A stretch of 64,000 nt of DNA, taken from the NCBI GenBank assembly GCA_025024175.1, contig QCXZ01000086.1, forward strand, positions 15,776,245 through 15,840,244. Reading direction: 5' to 3'. The position numbers and the translations under genes are program-made. The notes under the pieces are model-generated. The model did no database searches, was not told the DNA's origin, and saw only the letters and a list, made by a program, of their open reading frames with translations. Source of the DNA: Rhyzopertha dominica (lineage: Eukaryota > Arthropoda > Insecta > Coleoptera > Bostrichidae). Positions 56,146 through 64,000 of the stretch are shown piece after piece; the first letter of the stretch is position 1, and every line of letters starts with the position of its first letter.

Positions 56146-56270
56146 TCTAAAGTTTTCCGCCAAATTCAAATATTGCTCGCAACGTCAGTTGACCCGGCTG
56201 GAGTGGGGAGTGTGGTGGGATCGCATTTCTCACTTCTTCCCTTCGTTTGACTCACAGAAGACATCTGTTC

Positions 56271-56699
56271 AGTGTTGCCAACTTAGCGGATAAAATCTCG
56301 CCTAGCAGGAAAATATACGTTTTAGCGGTTAGCGGATATTTTAGCGAAACAAGAATTATTTTTAATTATTATTAACTGTTTCAAATTTAGCGTATAAATA
56401 TGGGAAAATTAGATAGGAAGTAGGTATCTACAATCGATTTATTTACGCTAGCTGACTCGGTGATTACTGTATTTGTTGTCTGGGAAATATTATAGGTATA
56501 TTTCCTGCTTATATTACCTAGGCACCAATCCAAAATTTAACTACCGTCTCGCTAGTGCGTGTATTTCACGTTGCAGCTCAGACCGTCAAATGACGCAGAT
56601 ATTACTTTAAACCAAGTAAAAAGCAACGAAACAGGTATTTCTGGAAGAAACACAATGAGTTCGACAACGAAATTTTAACGTCACCCCAGTGGCAACACT
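56271..56699. repeat. Possible non-autonomous hAT (weak)
   Basis: CAGTGTTGCCAACTTAGCGG starts at 56271 and the reverse complement of CAGTGTTGCCACTGGGG ends at 56699. Ten terminal bases match and then diverge, and the 8-bp flanks differ (CATCTGTT and TAGAGAGA). It may be a chance pairing of two solo hAT ends. Confidence 0.25.
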
Positions 56700-56789
56700 G
56701 TAGAGAGATGATCTGTTAGCTGTTTGTTTACATGTGTGTTTGGCTTGGTGTTGCGAGCAGCGTTTATATTTTCTTTAACACAAGCAATT

Positions 56790-58166
56790 ATGGAACAAGG
56801 TTACGTGAAAGGATCAGCAGATAATTTACCAAAAGTAGATCTGAACATGATCGACGAATTTTATATTAATAATTTAAATTTCATGAGTGCTGAAATAAGT
56901 AACGTGAAAACTGCACGGTTAGTAAAACTATTGGAGCAATAATATATACTTATGACTGAACGTGTATGCATAATATATACATTATATAGTTTTACATAAC
57001 TTGATACTGATTTCCTTTTTTTAGTGCCGCAAGAAAGAGTTATGGTGACAATGCTGTAGGTTATGTGCAGTTGAAGCGCACTGGGAATCTCTGCATAATA
57101 AAATTAAAAATTGTGCCTGAGCATAAAGTCCATGCTACAGCATACATGGTAGAAGCTGAAATAAATCAAACTGAAGAGCGAGTGGTTCGCTGTGAGTGCC
57201 TTAGCTGTTCAGCATCTTCAGGTTAGTTGGTGTTCTCTTTTTGTTTACAACAGATTTTTGTTAAATAACTACGTTGCAGGTGGCTGCAAACATGGAGTTG
57301 GGTTTCTTTTTTGGCTGCACAGACGCAGTGAGGAACCCTCCGTTACGTCTGTGGAATCATACTGGAAAGCGCCGTCTTTGTCGCAGGTGGGACGTTCCTT
57401 GAAACATATGGAGCTGCAAAAATTAACGCAACAAACGGTAGCGTTAATAAGGCAAAAGTCTGATGTTTTTCTAAAGAAAATAATAGAGGGCATGAGTGTT
57501 ATGGATAGCACATTATTTGAAATTTTTCATCCAGAAAAAAATGAAAACCCTTTGGTGTGGCACCTTTTTTTAAATTATAGAAACACAATTGATGCTTCAC
57601 TGCAAAATGCTGAAGATTTTATTAATTTTATGATGGCAGAAATGAAGACGACAGAGTGTGACCGTGTCGAGATTTCAACAAGGGGCCAAGCGAAGAGTCA
57701 TGATTGGTTTGATCTTCGCTTTGCTAGAGTAACCGCCTCGAAAATTTATGAGATTAGTAGGTGCAAAACTGCAAGCGGTGCTTTGACTGAAGCAATTTTA
57801 GGAGCATCTGCTTTTAAAGGAACTGAAGCCACTAAGCGAGGCCAAAAACTAGAGCCGCAAGTGCTCGCCGAAGTGGCTAAAGCCAAAAATATACATATAA
57901 TGCCTTCTGGCTTGTTATTAAAGCCTAAATATCCTGTATTTGGTGCATCACCAGATGGGATCAGTGAGAATTTTGTGATTGAGGTGAAATGTCCAACTAA
58001 ACAAGAAAATGTGAAGCAATATGTGGAGAATGTAGAACAGTTTTTATTTGTTTTTTTAAATGCTCAAGGGGTCAAAGTTGTAACAAATTTTGGGACAACA
58101 TTTATGATTATGAACTACTGTTTTTGTCTTACATTCATGTTTAAATTTACTCCAATAAGTGAATGA
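56790..58166 (+). CDS. YqaJ-type nuclease with SWIM-like zinc finger (ISL2EU accessory protein), spliced
   Basis: Exons 56790-56917, 57025-57221 and 57280-58166 are joined by GT-AG introns (106 and 58 bp) in consistent phase, giving about 403 codons from ATG. Residues about 100-125 form a SWIM-like finger (CECLSC...GGCKHGVGFLFWL) that is only assembled after splicing. Residues about 265-380 form a lambda-exonuclease/YqaJ fold: WFDLRFARVTASKIYEI, RGQKLEPQVL, FGASPDGI with the catalytic Asp, and VIEVKCPTK with the ExK pair. The end departs from the family after KQYVEN, so the last helices may be lost. Such nucleases are encoded beside the transposase in ISL2EU-type transposons, and a THAP-DDE transposase lies convergently 206 bp away. 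A free-standing host gene derived from one is the alternative. Confidence 0.78.
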
Positions 58167-58371
58167 TGTGCACCATCTGAGTTTTTTGTTCCACAATATA
58201 TTACTTTCCAACTTTGTTCAATGAAAATACTTTTCAACTCTACAAATTATAAATATAGTGGAATTATATGCATATTAAATACTGGTCAAATTAAAGTTCA
58301 TCACTGTTATTTCAACATAATTAAATTAAGCTCACTGCAACACATGTTATAGAGGCAAATATTATTCAAAA

Positions 58372-59960
58372 TTAAATAAACAAAAAGTAATAATTGTTAT
58401 TACAAATGATAATTATTATATTATCCATTAAATATAAAATATCATGGTGTATACATGCACGCGGGTCACAAATACTAAATTCCCTTAATCTACGTATGAC
58501 TCGTTCAATATGCACACGCAGCGATGCAATGCGTCTGTTCGTTAGCACCTGTTCCTTAGACAATTTTTCACCTTTGGATACAATAGGTGGTCGCACAAGC
58601 TTACAATTTTGTATAGTTAAAAACGCGTCTATATGTTTAAACCCACGATCAGCCTTCACTGATGTATTTTCACGTAAACATTCAAAATATCCACTAACTT
58701 TGCAAATCTCATTGTCTGTTATGCGCCCACCATAACCACCAGATATAAAGTTAATAAAACCGTTCGGGGTAGCTGAAATAAGGTACTTTAAGGTGTTGCA
58801 GCGCTTGTATTGCGACCATGTCATGGCTTGCCTAACGGCATCTGAAGGTTTTTCGATTTCTATTTCCAGACAATCGATTATTGATTCTACACCGCTAAAC
58901 CTCGCTCTAAATGGTAATGGCAGCAATTTTAGAATATCGTCTGATTTGGGCCAGAATATTAGATCTTACAGTTTGCCAGCTAATTTAGGTATCCCCGTTG
59001 AGAATATTTTGCCCACTCTAGATGAAGATAAGTCAAAATCATGTCCCAGTCTAACAAGCGGGTCATTTAATCGTAACTTTTTAAAAATTATCAAAATATC
59101 ACGATAAGATACACGACAAGTATTTGTTAAAATTGATAGCAGCTTGTAACATTCCTGTGGCAAACCCAGGTAGAATCTGCTGTTTCTTTCCATTAGAGAT
59201 ATTGTCGATTCCATTCTAGAAGAAAGTAGCGCTGGATAGTCACTGCTTTTTGTACCCGATTGGGATGGACTGTAGTCACTACTGTCTACCGCAGGAGAAT
59301 CGCTGGTCGAAGTAGATGACAGACTCAATCGTCCTGACTTCGGCACAGCCAAACGTCCTGTTTGGGTGGAAACATTTTTTTGACTGCACGTTCCTGCACA
59401 CTTTCAATTGTTCAATTTCCTCTATATTGAAGTACCCCGAAGGTGAAAGCTCCAGTCCAACATCTGGTAACGCAGGCTTTGTTGGTGTAAGAAAGCTCGT
59501 GCTCGGTTCACTTTCAAAAAGTTGCCTTGACACACGTCCATGTGACTCGTCTATCTTCCTTTTAACTTCCAATTTCCGCTTCTTTGATGAACTTGTGATT
59601 TGTGGTTGTGTGACATTAACATTTTCTCCCTGAAGATTCAAATGTGGAACCACATGTTTTTTTCAGTTCAAGTTTATTGCCAATTGTTGTATAGTAGTAC
59701 CAGTTTTCGGCATCTTCATTCAACTGCAATTAATACATATAATTTAAAACAAACGAAAATTTTGCAATGTAAGAACAAATTACCTTAAAGTGAACCTCAC
59801 AACAATACAATCTTTGACTGGCTGTTAGTGCTACACCTACTGCATCACACCACAATTTTCGTCTCGATTTTTCTACGGGTACAATTAAAAATTTCTTCTC
59901 TGGAGCAATAATACTAGTATTTGTGCATGCTGGCACAAAACATTTCTTTTCAGCAGCCAT
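58372..59960 (-). pseudogene. THAP-DDE transposase, ISL2EU-like, nearly intact
   Basis: The start ATG is at 59960. Exon 1 (to 59784) encodes a THAP finger: CFVPACTN, RRKLW, CCEVHF give the C2CH ligands. A 60-bp GT-AG intron leads to exon 2 at 59723 (LNEDAENWYYY). A Ser/Thr-rich linker follows. The DDE domain (about 59130-58430) has YRDILIIFKKL, IIDCLEIEIEKP (first Asp), GYGGRITDNEI, ADRGF (second Asp) and HIERVIRRLREF (Glu). Lesions: one-base errors at two A7 runs (about 59656-59662 and 59375-59381) and one TAA near 58966. The domain order THAP plus DDE_Tnp_4-type core beside a YqaJ gene fits ISL2EU. The acidic residues all look present, so decay is slight or partly sequencing error. Confidence 0.8.
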
Positions 59961-60014
59961 TTCGTCCGCTTTTTGAACGATATAATCGTGGATCGATATA
60001 CAAAAACAAAACAC

Positions 60015-60239
60015 GCACGAGGGATACTAAGAGGTTATGTTGTTGTTGTGTAGGTTATTGCCCTCTGTAAGGTAAGAGGTTATGAATGACGCTCTTCGTT
60101 GACAGTTGAAATCGATAAACACGCAGGAACGCTGACAATTATTCCGCACTGGCAACAACACACAGCTGCTGCCAATCACAAGCGGCAGGGTCAACCTACG
60201 TCACACATTGTAACGAAGTTACAAAATTTCCCCTAAGTT
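60015..60239. other. Spacer between transposase start and LINE; promoter region likely
   Basis: No coding frame. It lies upstream of the THAP transposase, so it probably includes its promoter and the ISL2EU right end, but no terminal inverted repeat could be matched with the left side near 56.7 kb. Confidence 0.3.
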
Positions 60240-60357
60240 AAGCCTAGTATCTCGCATTTTCGGTTCTCCGTTCATTAATTCCGGGCGATGTGCGATAGAC
60301 CGACCGCAAGTTTATTGGGAGATAGGCTGCGCGCGCCTATTGCACGCGACCGAAAAG

Positions 60358-60365
60358 TATAAAAG
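60358..60365 (+). promoter_or_regulatory. TATA box in LINE 5' region
   Basis: TATAAAAG lies about 190 bp before ORF1. Initiator-like TCACTGT and TCAGGC sequences follow 20-40 bp downstream, with an AGACC downstream motif at about 60410. LINE promoters are usually internal and TATA-less, so this could be the promoter of a flanking unit or an unusual LINE promoter. Confidence 0.45.
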
Positions 60366-60554
60366 CGCGGTTCTCAGGCGACTGCAGGCAGGACTCACTG
60401 TCCACAGAACAGACCATTCGACTACGAGCTCTCGAGTAGTGAAGTCGAATTTCTCCAGCGATTCGTCAACGATAAAGCTTACTATCAATTTACGATAAAG
60501 CAAACTGTTCTGTTTAGAACAAGTGTTCTTTTAAGAACATCTACGCTGCTGGTG

Positions 60555-61940
60555 ATGGATCCGTTCATCATCCAGCAGATGAGAGCCGCTGGTCTGCCGG
60601 AGGACAGCATTGAGCTGTNCCGCCGGCACCTAGCGGTGACGACCGACGCCGAGTCCAGGTCCCACATCGCCAGCCAGGATGTCTCCGCCGCCGCCAAGGT
60701 ACCGCACCAGGTGTCAGCCGCGGCAACGATAGCCCTCCGTCCAGCGACCAAGACCAAGGATCCCGCCGCCACACCCGCCGAAGAAGGCTTCCAACCCGCG
60801 AAGACCAGGAAGCGTACTCGCACAGCGAACGAGTCTCCGAGGGAGGCTAAGAAGCTGTTAAACCCCAGCAACCGTTTCGCCGCGTTAGACGAAATGGAGG
60901 TTGAAGACCCTACGACCGCTCCCGAGAAGACCAAGGCACCACCCCCTGTGATTCTCCGAGCCCCGGAGAAGTGGACGACCGTAGCCGCCCGGATGTCTGA
61001 GAAGCGTCTTGCTTTCACCAAAGCGAAGACGATATCTGCTGGCATCCTGATCCAGCCCACCAACCCCGATGCAAACCGTGGCATCACCAAAATGCTAGAC
61101 GATATGGCTTTGCCATATCACACCTATGCCCTCCAGGAGGAGAAGCCCCTGAAGGTGGTCATCAGGGGCCTACCTACCTTCATAACCGACGACGAGGTGG
61201 AAGAATCTCTACGTCACCAAGGCTTCGACGTGGAGGGGGCACGTCGAATGAAGAAGAAGGACGGGAGCAAGATGCCTCTCGTCTTCGTAAACTTGAGACG
61301 AGCGCCGAAGACCAAGGACATCTTCGGCATCAGGACCTGTTGCGATCTCAACATCCAGGTTGAGTCGCCCAACAAGAAGAGGTCCATCGGGCAGTGCTTC
61401 CGCTGCCAGAAATTTCACCACTCACAGAGGTGCTGCCGCGCCGAAGTGAAATGCGTGAAATGCGCCGGAGACCACCGCGCCGCTGACTGTCAGCGGCCCA
61501 GAGATGCAGCCGCCACCTGTGTCAACTGTGGAGGCCCACATCCAGCCAGCTACAGGGGATGCCCGAAGTTCCCGCAACTTCCGAAGTCGGCACCGAAACC
61601 GACATCCGCCCCGACCGCGGCCGCGGCCCCACCAACACCGGCAGCCTGCCCGGTCGCCCCGCCCACCGTGAGACCCGGCGTATCGTACGCCAGAGCAACT
61701 GCACCCGCCGTTCCAGAGGTATGCGGGCCGGCCCACCTGGGTGGCATGAACCCCGCAGCCTCGACTAAGGAGGACAGTCCGCTGGAGCAAATACTCAAAC
61801 TGCTCCAGAAGATCAACTTTGACCGTCTGGTACCCGTCATCCAGAAGGTCTCTGCAGCTCTAGCTGGCAAAACCACTATGCCAGAAGTACTGACTGCAGT
61901 CTTATCTTGTGCTCAAGATATCGCCAGCCTCTTCAACTAG
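60555..61940 (+). CDS. Jockey-type LINE ORF1 (Gag-like, PRE_C2HC and three zinc knuckles)
   Basis: ORF1 protein coats the LINE RNA. I chose ATG 60555 (MDPFIIQQMRAAGLPEDS) over the GTG before it, giving 461 residues. Residues about 1-150 are polar and Ala/Pro-rich. About 195-260 form a PRE_C2HC-type domain (KPLKVVIRGLPTFITDDEV). Residues 281-339 hold three CCHC knuckles: CFRCQKFHHSQRC, CVKCAGDHRAADC, CVNCGGPHPASYRGC. An Ala/Pro-rich spacer and a helical C-terminus follow. One N at 60619 makes one residue unknown. ORF2 starts two bases after the stop, suggesting coupled termination-reinitiation. PRE_C2HC plus three knuckles is typical of the Jockey clade. Confidence 0.9.
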   Translation: MDPFIIQQMRAAGLPEDSIELXRRHLAVTTDAESRSHIASQDVSAAAKVPHQVSAAATIALRPATKTKDPAATPAEEGFQPAKTRKRTRTANESPREAKKLLNPSNRFAALDEMEVEDPTTAPEKTKAPPPVILRAPEKWTTVAARMSEKRLAFTKAKTISAGILIQPTNPDANRGITKMLDDMALPYHTYALQEEKPLKVVIRGLPTFITDDEVEESLRHQGFDVEGARRMKKKDGSKMPLVFVNLRRAPKTKDIFGIRTCCDLNIQVESPNKKRSIGQCFRCQKFHHSQRCCRAEVKCVKCAGDHRAADCQRPRDAAATCVNCGGPHPASYRGCPKFPQLPKSAPKPTSAPTAAAAPPTPAACPVAPPTVRPGVSYARATAPAVPEVCGPAHLGGMNPAASTKEDSPLEQILKLLQKINFDRLVPVIQKVSAALAGKTTMPEVLTAVLSCAQDIASLFN

Positions 61941-61942
61941 AA

Positions 61943-64000
61943 ATGGCTAGAGAGATCAACGCACCGTCCTCCCTGCAGATTGCATATTGGAATGCAAACG
62001 GAATCAAACGCCAGCGATTTGAATTCCAAGACTTCATGACACAACATGGAGTCGATGTAGCCTTGGTCAACGAGACACATCTGAGACCATGTGACAGGCC
62101 GAGCATTCCAAACTACGTCCTCCACCGCACCGACCGTCTGAATCGCCCCGGAGGTGGCACCGCCATCTACGTCAAGAGGGGCCTCAAGCACCACACCGTC
62201 AACGTCAATCCGACGCAGCACCTCGAAGCCACTGCTATCGAGATACAAATGGCAAACGTAGGCTATATCCGACTGATATCAGTCTACAATCCGCCAAACC
62301 GACCGCTGCTTGGAGAAGACTTGGAGGCGATACTGGACCCCGACGGGAAGATCGTCGTCGCCGGAGATCTGAACGCCAAACACCCATCTTGGCACAGCAG
62401 AAGAGCAAACCCCAACGGGAATCGTCTCCTACAGTTCGCCGAGACCAGAGATCTAGTGATAGACGCGCCCACCGAGCCTACTCACTACTCTCCTATTGGA
62501 CTGCCAGATGTCTTGGATGTTACCATCCTGAAGGATGTACCATTACAACATCACATACGCAAGATCGACGAACTGGATTCCGACCACACGCCTGTCCTGC
62601 TGTTCATCGGATCTACACCCCGTGAGCGACTGATGTCCGAGAAGAAGACGACTTCGTGGCCTTCTTTCGCGGAACACCTGCAGACACACCTGCCCAGGTT
62701 CGGCACGATACGTTCTGTCCGCCAACTCGAACAGGCAGTAGCGGATCTCACCGACGCCACCAGAGCAGCACTAGATCACGCCACCCACACCAAGCGTGAA
62801 CCGCAGAGGGAGTTTCCTCTACCGGATGACGTGAGAGCGCTCATCCGAGAGAAGAACAGGGCCAGAAAGCGATGGCAACGCACGTGGAACCCCGAAGACC
62901 GCTGGCAGTACAATCAACTGCATGCCCAGGTGAAACAGGCCGTCTTAGACCACAGAAGCGAATGTTGGGATGACAAGATTCGCCAACTGGACGAAGACTC
63001 CTCCGACCTCTGGAGGATGACGAAGACCCTGCGCAACAAGCCCACCCCATCGCCCCCACTCCACGGCGAGAACGGCTTGGTGTACACACCGGAGGATAAA
63101 GCCGAAGCCTTTGCCGACTGCATGGAACGCCAATGCAGTCCAAACTTCGAGAACGCGGACCTAGACGACATCGAAAGGGTCCATCGAAGCGTTCGCAGAC
63201 TACTCCGAGCTCCTGACGAGGATCCCATCCGCCATACCACTCCGGCGGAAGTGATGAAGATCATCAAGAGGACCAACGTGAGGAAGGCACCAGGGCCAGA
63301 CGGCATCTCCAACAGGGCTCTTAAGGAGTTCCCCATAAGAGCGACGGCAGCGCTGACGAACATCTTCAACGGCGCTCTGAGACTGCGGCATTTTCCATCT
63401 GCCTGGAAAATTGCCGACGTCGTCATGATTCCGAAGCCGGGACAGAGCGGTACGTTCCCACAAAACTACCGCCCCATCAGCCTGCTACCGACCATGGGAA
63501 AGATCTTCGAGAAGACCATCTTGGATCGTCTATCTGCCGCCGTCGAGGAGAAGAACGTCATCCCGAACGAGCAATTCGGGTTCAGGGCGGGCCATTCTAC
63601 CACGCACCAGGTGCTCAGGCTCGTCGAGTACGCCACCGAGGGTTTCAACGTCAAGGAGTCAACCGGAGCTGTCTTTCTGGACGTGTCGAAAGCGTTCGAC
63701 AAGGTATGGCATGAGGGATTGATACTCAAGCTATCACATGCCGACATCCCAACCGGACTCGTCCGTCTGACGTCATCGTTCCTGAGGGACAGACACTTCC
63801 GTGTGANGCTCGGCNACGCAAGATCCTCGGTGCGCACCGCCACATCAGGGGTTCCACAAGGCTCGACGCTATCTCCGCTGCTGTTCTCCGTGTTCACGAG
63901 GGACATCCCGAAGACAGAAGCAACAGAACTCGCTCTCTACGCAGACGACACCGCTATCTTCACCAGATCAGTAGATCCACGTCTGATTACTCGACGTCTT
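61943..64000 (+). CDS. Jockey-type LINE ORF2 (endonuclease and reverse transcriptase), cut by window end
   Basis: The frame is open for 686 codons to the last base. Start ATG 61943 lies two bases after the ORF1 stop. The APE-type endonuclease covers about residues 1-225: WNANGI (12), NETHL with catalytic Glu44, GDLNAKHPSW (141-150) and SDHTPV with Asp214-His215. A basic linker (about 290-340) precedes the RT, which begins near residue 435: RKAPGPDGI, NYRPISLLPTMGKIFEK, FGFRAGHSTTHQ, FLDVSKAFDKVWHEG (motif A Asp), SGVPQGSTLSPLLFS, and YADD at 666-669 with both Asp present. Two Ns (63807, 63815) affect two residues. No inactivating change is visible, so this is the best candidate for an active LINE in the window. 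It would nick target DNA and prime cDNA synthesis there. Confidence 0.93.
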   Translation, partial: MAREINAPSSLQIAYWNANGIKRQRFEFQDFMTQHGVDVALVNETHLRPCDRPSIPNYVLHRTDRLNRPGGGTAIYVKRGLKHHTVNVNPTQHLEATAIEIQMANVGYIRLISVYNPPNRPLLGEDLEAILDPDGKIVVAGDLNAKHPSWHSRRANPNGNRLLQFAETRDLVIDAPTEPTHYSPIGLPDVLDVTILKDVPLQHHIRKIDELDSDHTPVLLFIGSTPRERLMSEKKTTSWPSFAEHLQTHLPRFGTIRSVRQLEQAVADLTDATRAALDHATHTKREPQREFPLPDDVRALIREKNRARKRWQRTWNPEDRWQYNQLHAQVKQAVLDHRSECWDDKIRQLDEDSSDLWRMTKTLRNKPTPSPPLHGENGLVYTPEDKAEAFADCMERQCSPNFENADLDDIERVHRSVRRLLRAPDEDPIRHTTPAEVMKIIKRTNVRKAPGPDGISNRALKEFPIRATAALTNIFNGALRLRHFPSAWKIADVVMIPKPGQSGTFPQNYRPISLLPTMGKIFEKTILDRLSAAVEEKNVIPNEQFGFRAGHSTTHQVLRLVEYATEGFNVKESTGAVFLDVSKAFDKVWHEGLILKLSHADIPTGLVRLTSSFLRDRHFRVXLGXARSSVRTATSGVPQGSTLSPLLFSVFTRDIPKTEATELALYADDTAIFTRSVDPRLITRRL

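Larger units (their letters stand above)
60240..64000 (+). mobile_element. Jockey-type LINE, 5' end to reverse transcriptase (continues past window)
   Basis: A GC-rich unit, sharply different in composition from the AT-rich surroundings, contains a 5' leader, ORF1 with zinc knuckles and ORF2 with endonuclease and RT. The start near 60240 is judged from the composition change, so it may be off by some tens of bases. The 3' end is outside. Two frames without stops over 3.4 kb suggest a young copy. Confidence 0.85.

Noticed and set aside
56271..56699. Complete hAT MITE
   Set aside because: The ends match over about 10 bases only, and the flanking 8-mers differ, so it is kept only as a weak repeat.
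56690..60180. Terminal inverted repeats for the ISL2EU-like element from AGTGGCAACACTG (left) and CACTGGCAACAACAC (right)
   Set aside because: The two sequences are in direct rather than inverted orientation, so they cannot be its termini as read.
60485..61876. Long minus-strand frames (up to 201 codons) under the LINE ORF1
   Set aside because: High GC removes stops from the antisense strand; the plus strand has the recognised domains, and these have none.
62841..63906. Minus-strand frames of 62-170 codons under LINE ORF2
   Set aside because: They are shadows of the endonuclease/RT frame, which is open on the plus strand to the window end.
1..64000. CRISPR arrays, bacterial operons, rRNA or tRNA genes
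   Set aside because: No regularly spaced repeats, ribosome-binding sites or cloverleaf/rRNA-like sequences were noticed; introns and transposon families show a eukaryotic genome.

Overview
This window looks like accessory, transposon-packed DNA from an arthropod nuclear genome, most likely an insect. It is AT-rich, with GT-AG introns, isolated N bases and one 100-N assembly gap. It carries an errantivirus-type Gypsy element, P, pogo/Tigger, hAT, PIF/Harbinger and ISL2EU-like DNA transposons, Penelope, DIRS-like and LINE elements, and a partitivirus-like RdRp fragment. I recognise no conserved single-copy host gene, rRNA, tRNA or CRISPR.

Layout. 1-3.14 kb: 3' end of a LINE (+) with an (ATT)n tail, butted into a LINE ORF1 (-). 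3.5-5.05 kb: BEL/Pao RNase H scrap joined to a DIRS-like RT/tyrosine-recombinase remnant. 6.01-9.06 kb: a hAT copy with recognisable termini and an 8-bp target duplication. 9.1-10.1 kb: second hAT remnant. 11.43-11.78 kb: long palindrome with hammerhead-ribozyme-like cores. 12.9-15.6 kb: pogo transposase with a PHD finger, beside a BED-hAT end. 15.8-24.1 kb: sparse, with one FLYWCH/MULE-like remnant. 24.1-25.5 kb: internally deleted pogo element bounded by TA. 27.2-34.5 kb: P transposase remnant, then a hAT transposase split by a Penelope cluster that is flanked by a 14-bp direct repeat. 34.7-37.6 kb: PIF/Harbinger remnants with a second Penelope scrap inside. 38.3-44.3 kb: errantivirus-like Gypsy (LTR, env, integrase, RT) with P-type DNA lying between integrase and RNase H. 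44.3-46.1 kb: hAT 5' part and a second Gypsy scrap. 48.3-49.5 kb: Tigger 3' end and DIRS-like recombinase. 51.0-52.1 kb: LINE endonuclease scrap beside the virus-derived RdRp fragment. 53.2-56.1 kb: pogo broken by a hAT. 56.8-60.0 kb: convergent YqaJ/SWIM gene and THAP-DDE transposase, an ISL2EU-like pair. 60.2-64.0 kb: Jockey-type LINE with TATA box, ORF1 and open ORF2 running off the window.

Most transposases are frameshifted and inert by inspection. The readable exceptions are the 761-codon Penelope ORF (29464-31749), the terminal LINE ORF1/ORF2, and the spliced YqaJ-type gene. The recurring theme is nesting: several coding sequences can be followed across younger insertions, so relative ages can be ordered. 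The most unusual features are the scattered hammerhead-like cores, the composite Penelope insertion, the ISL2EU-like gene pair and the partitivirus-like fossil.
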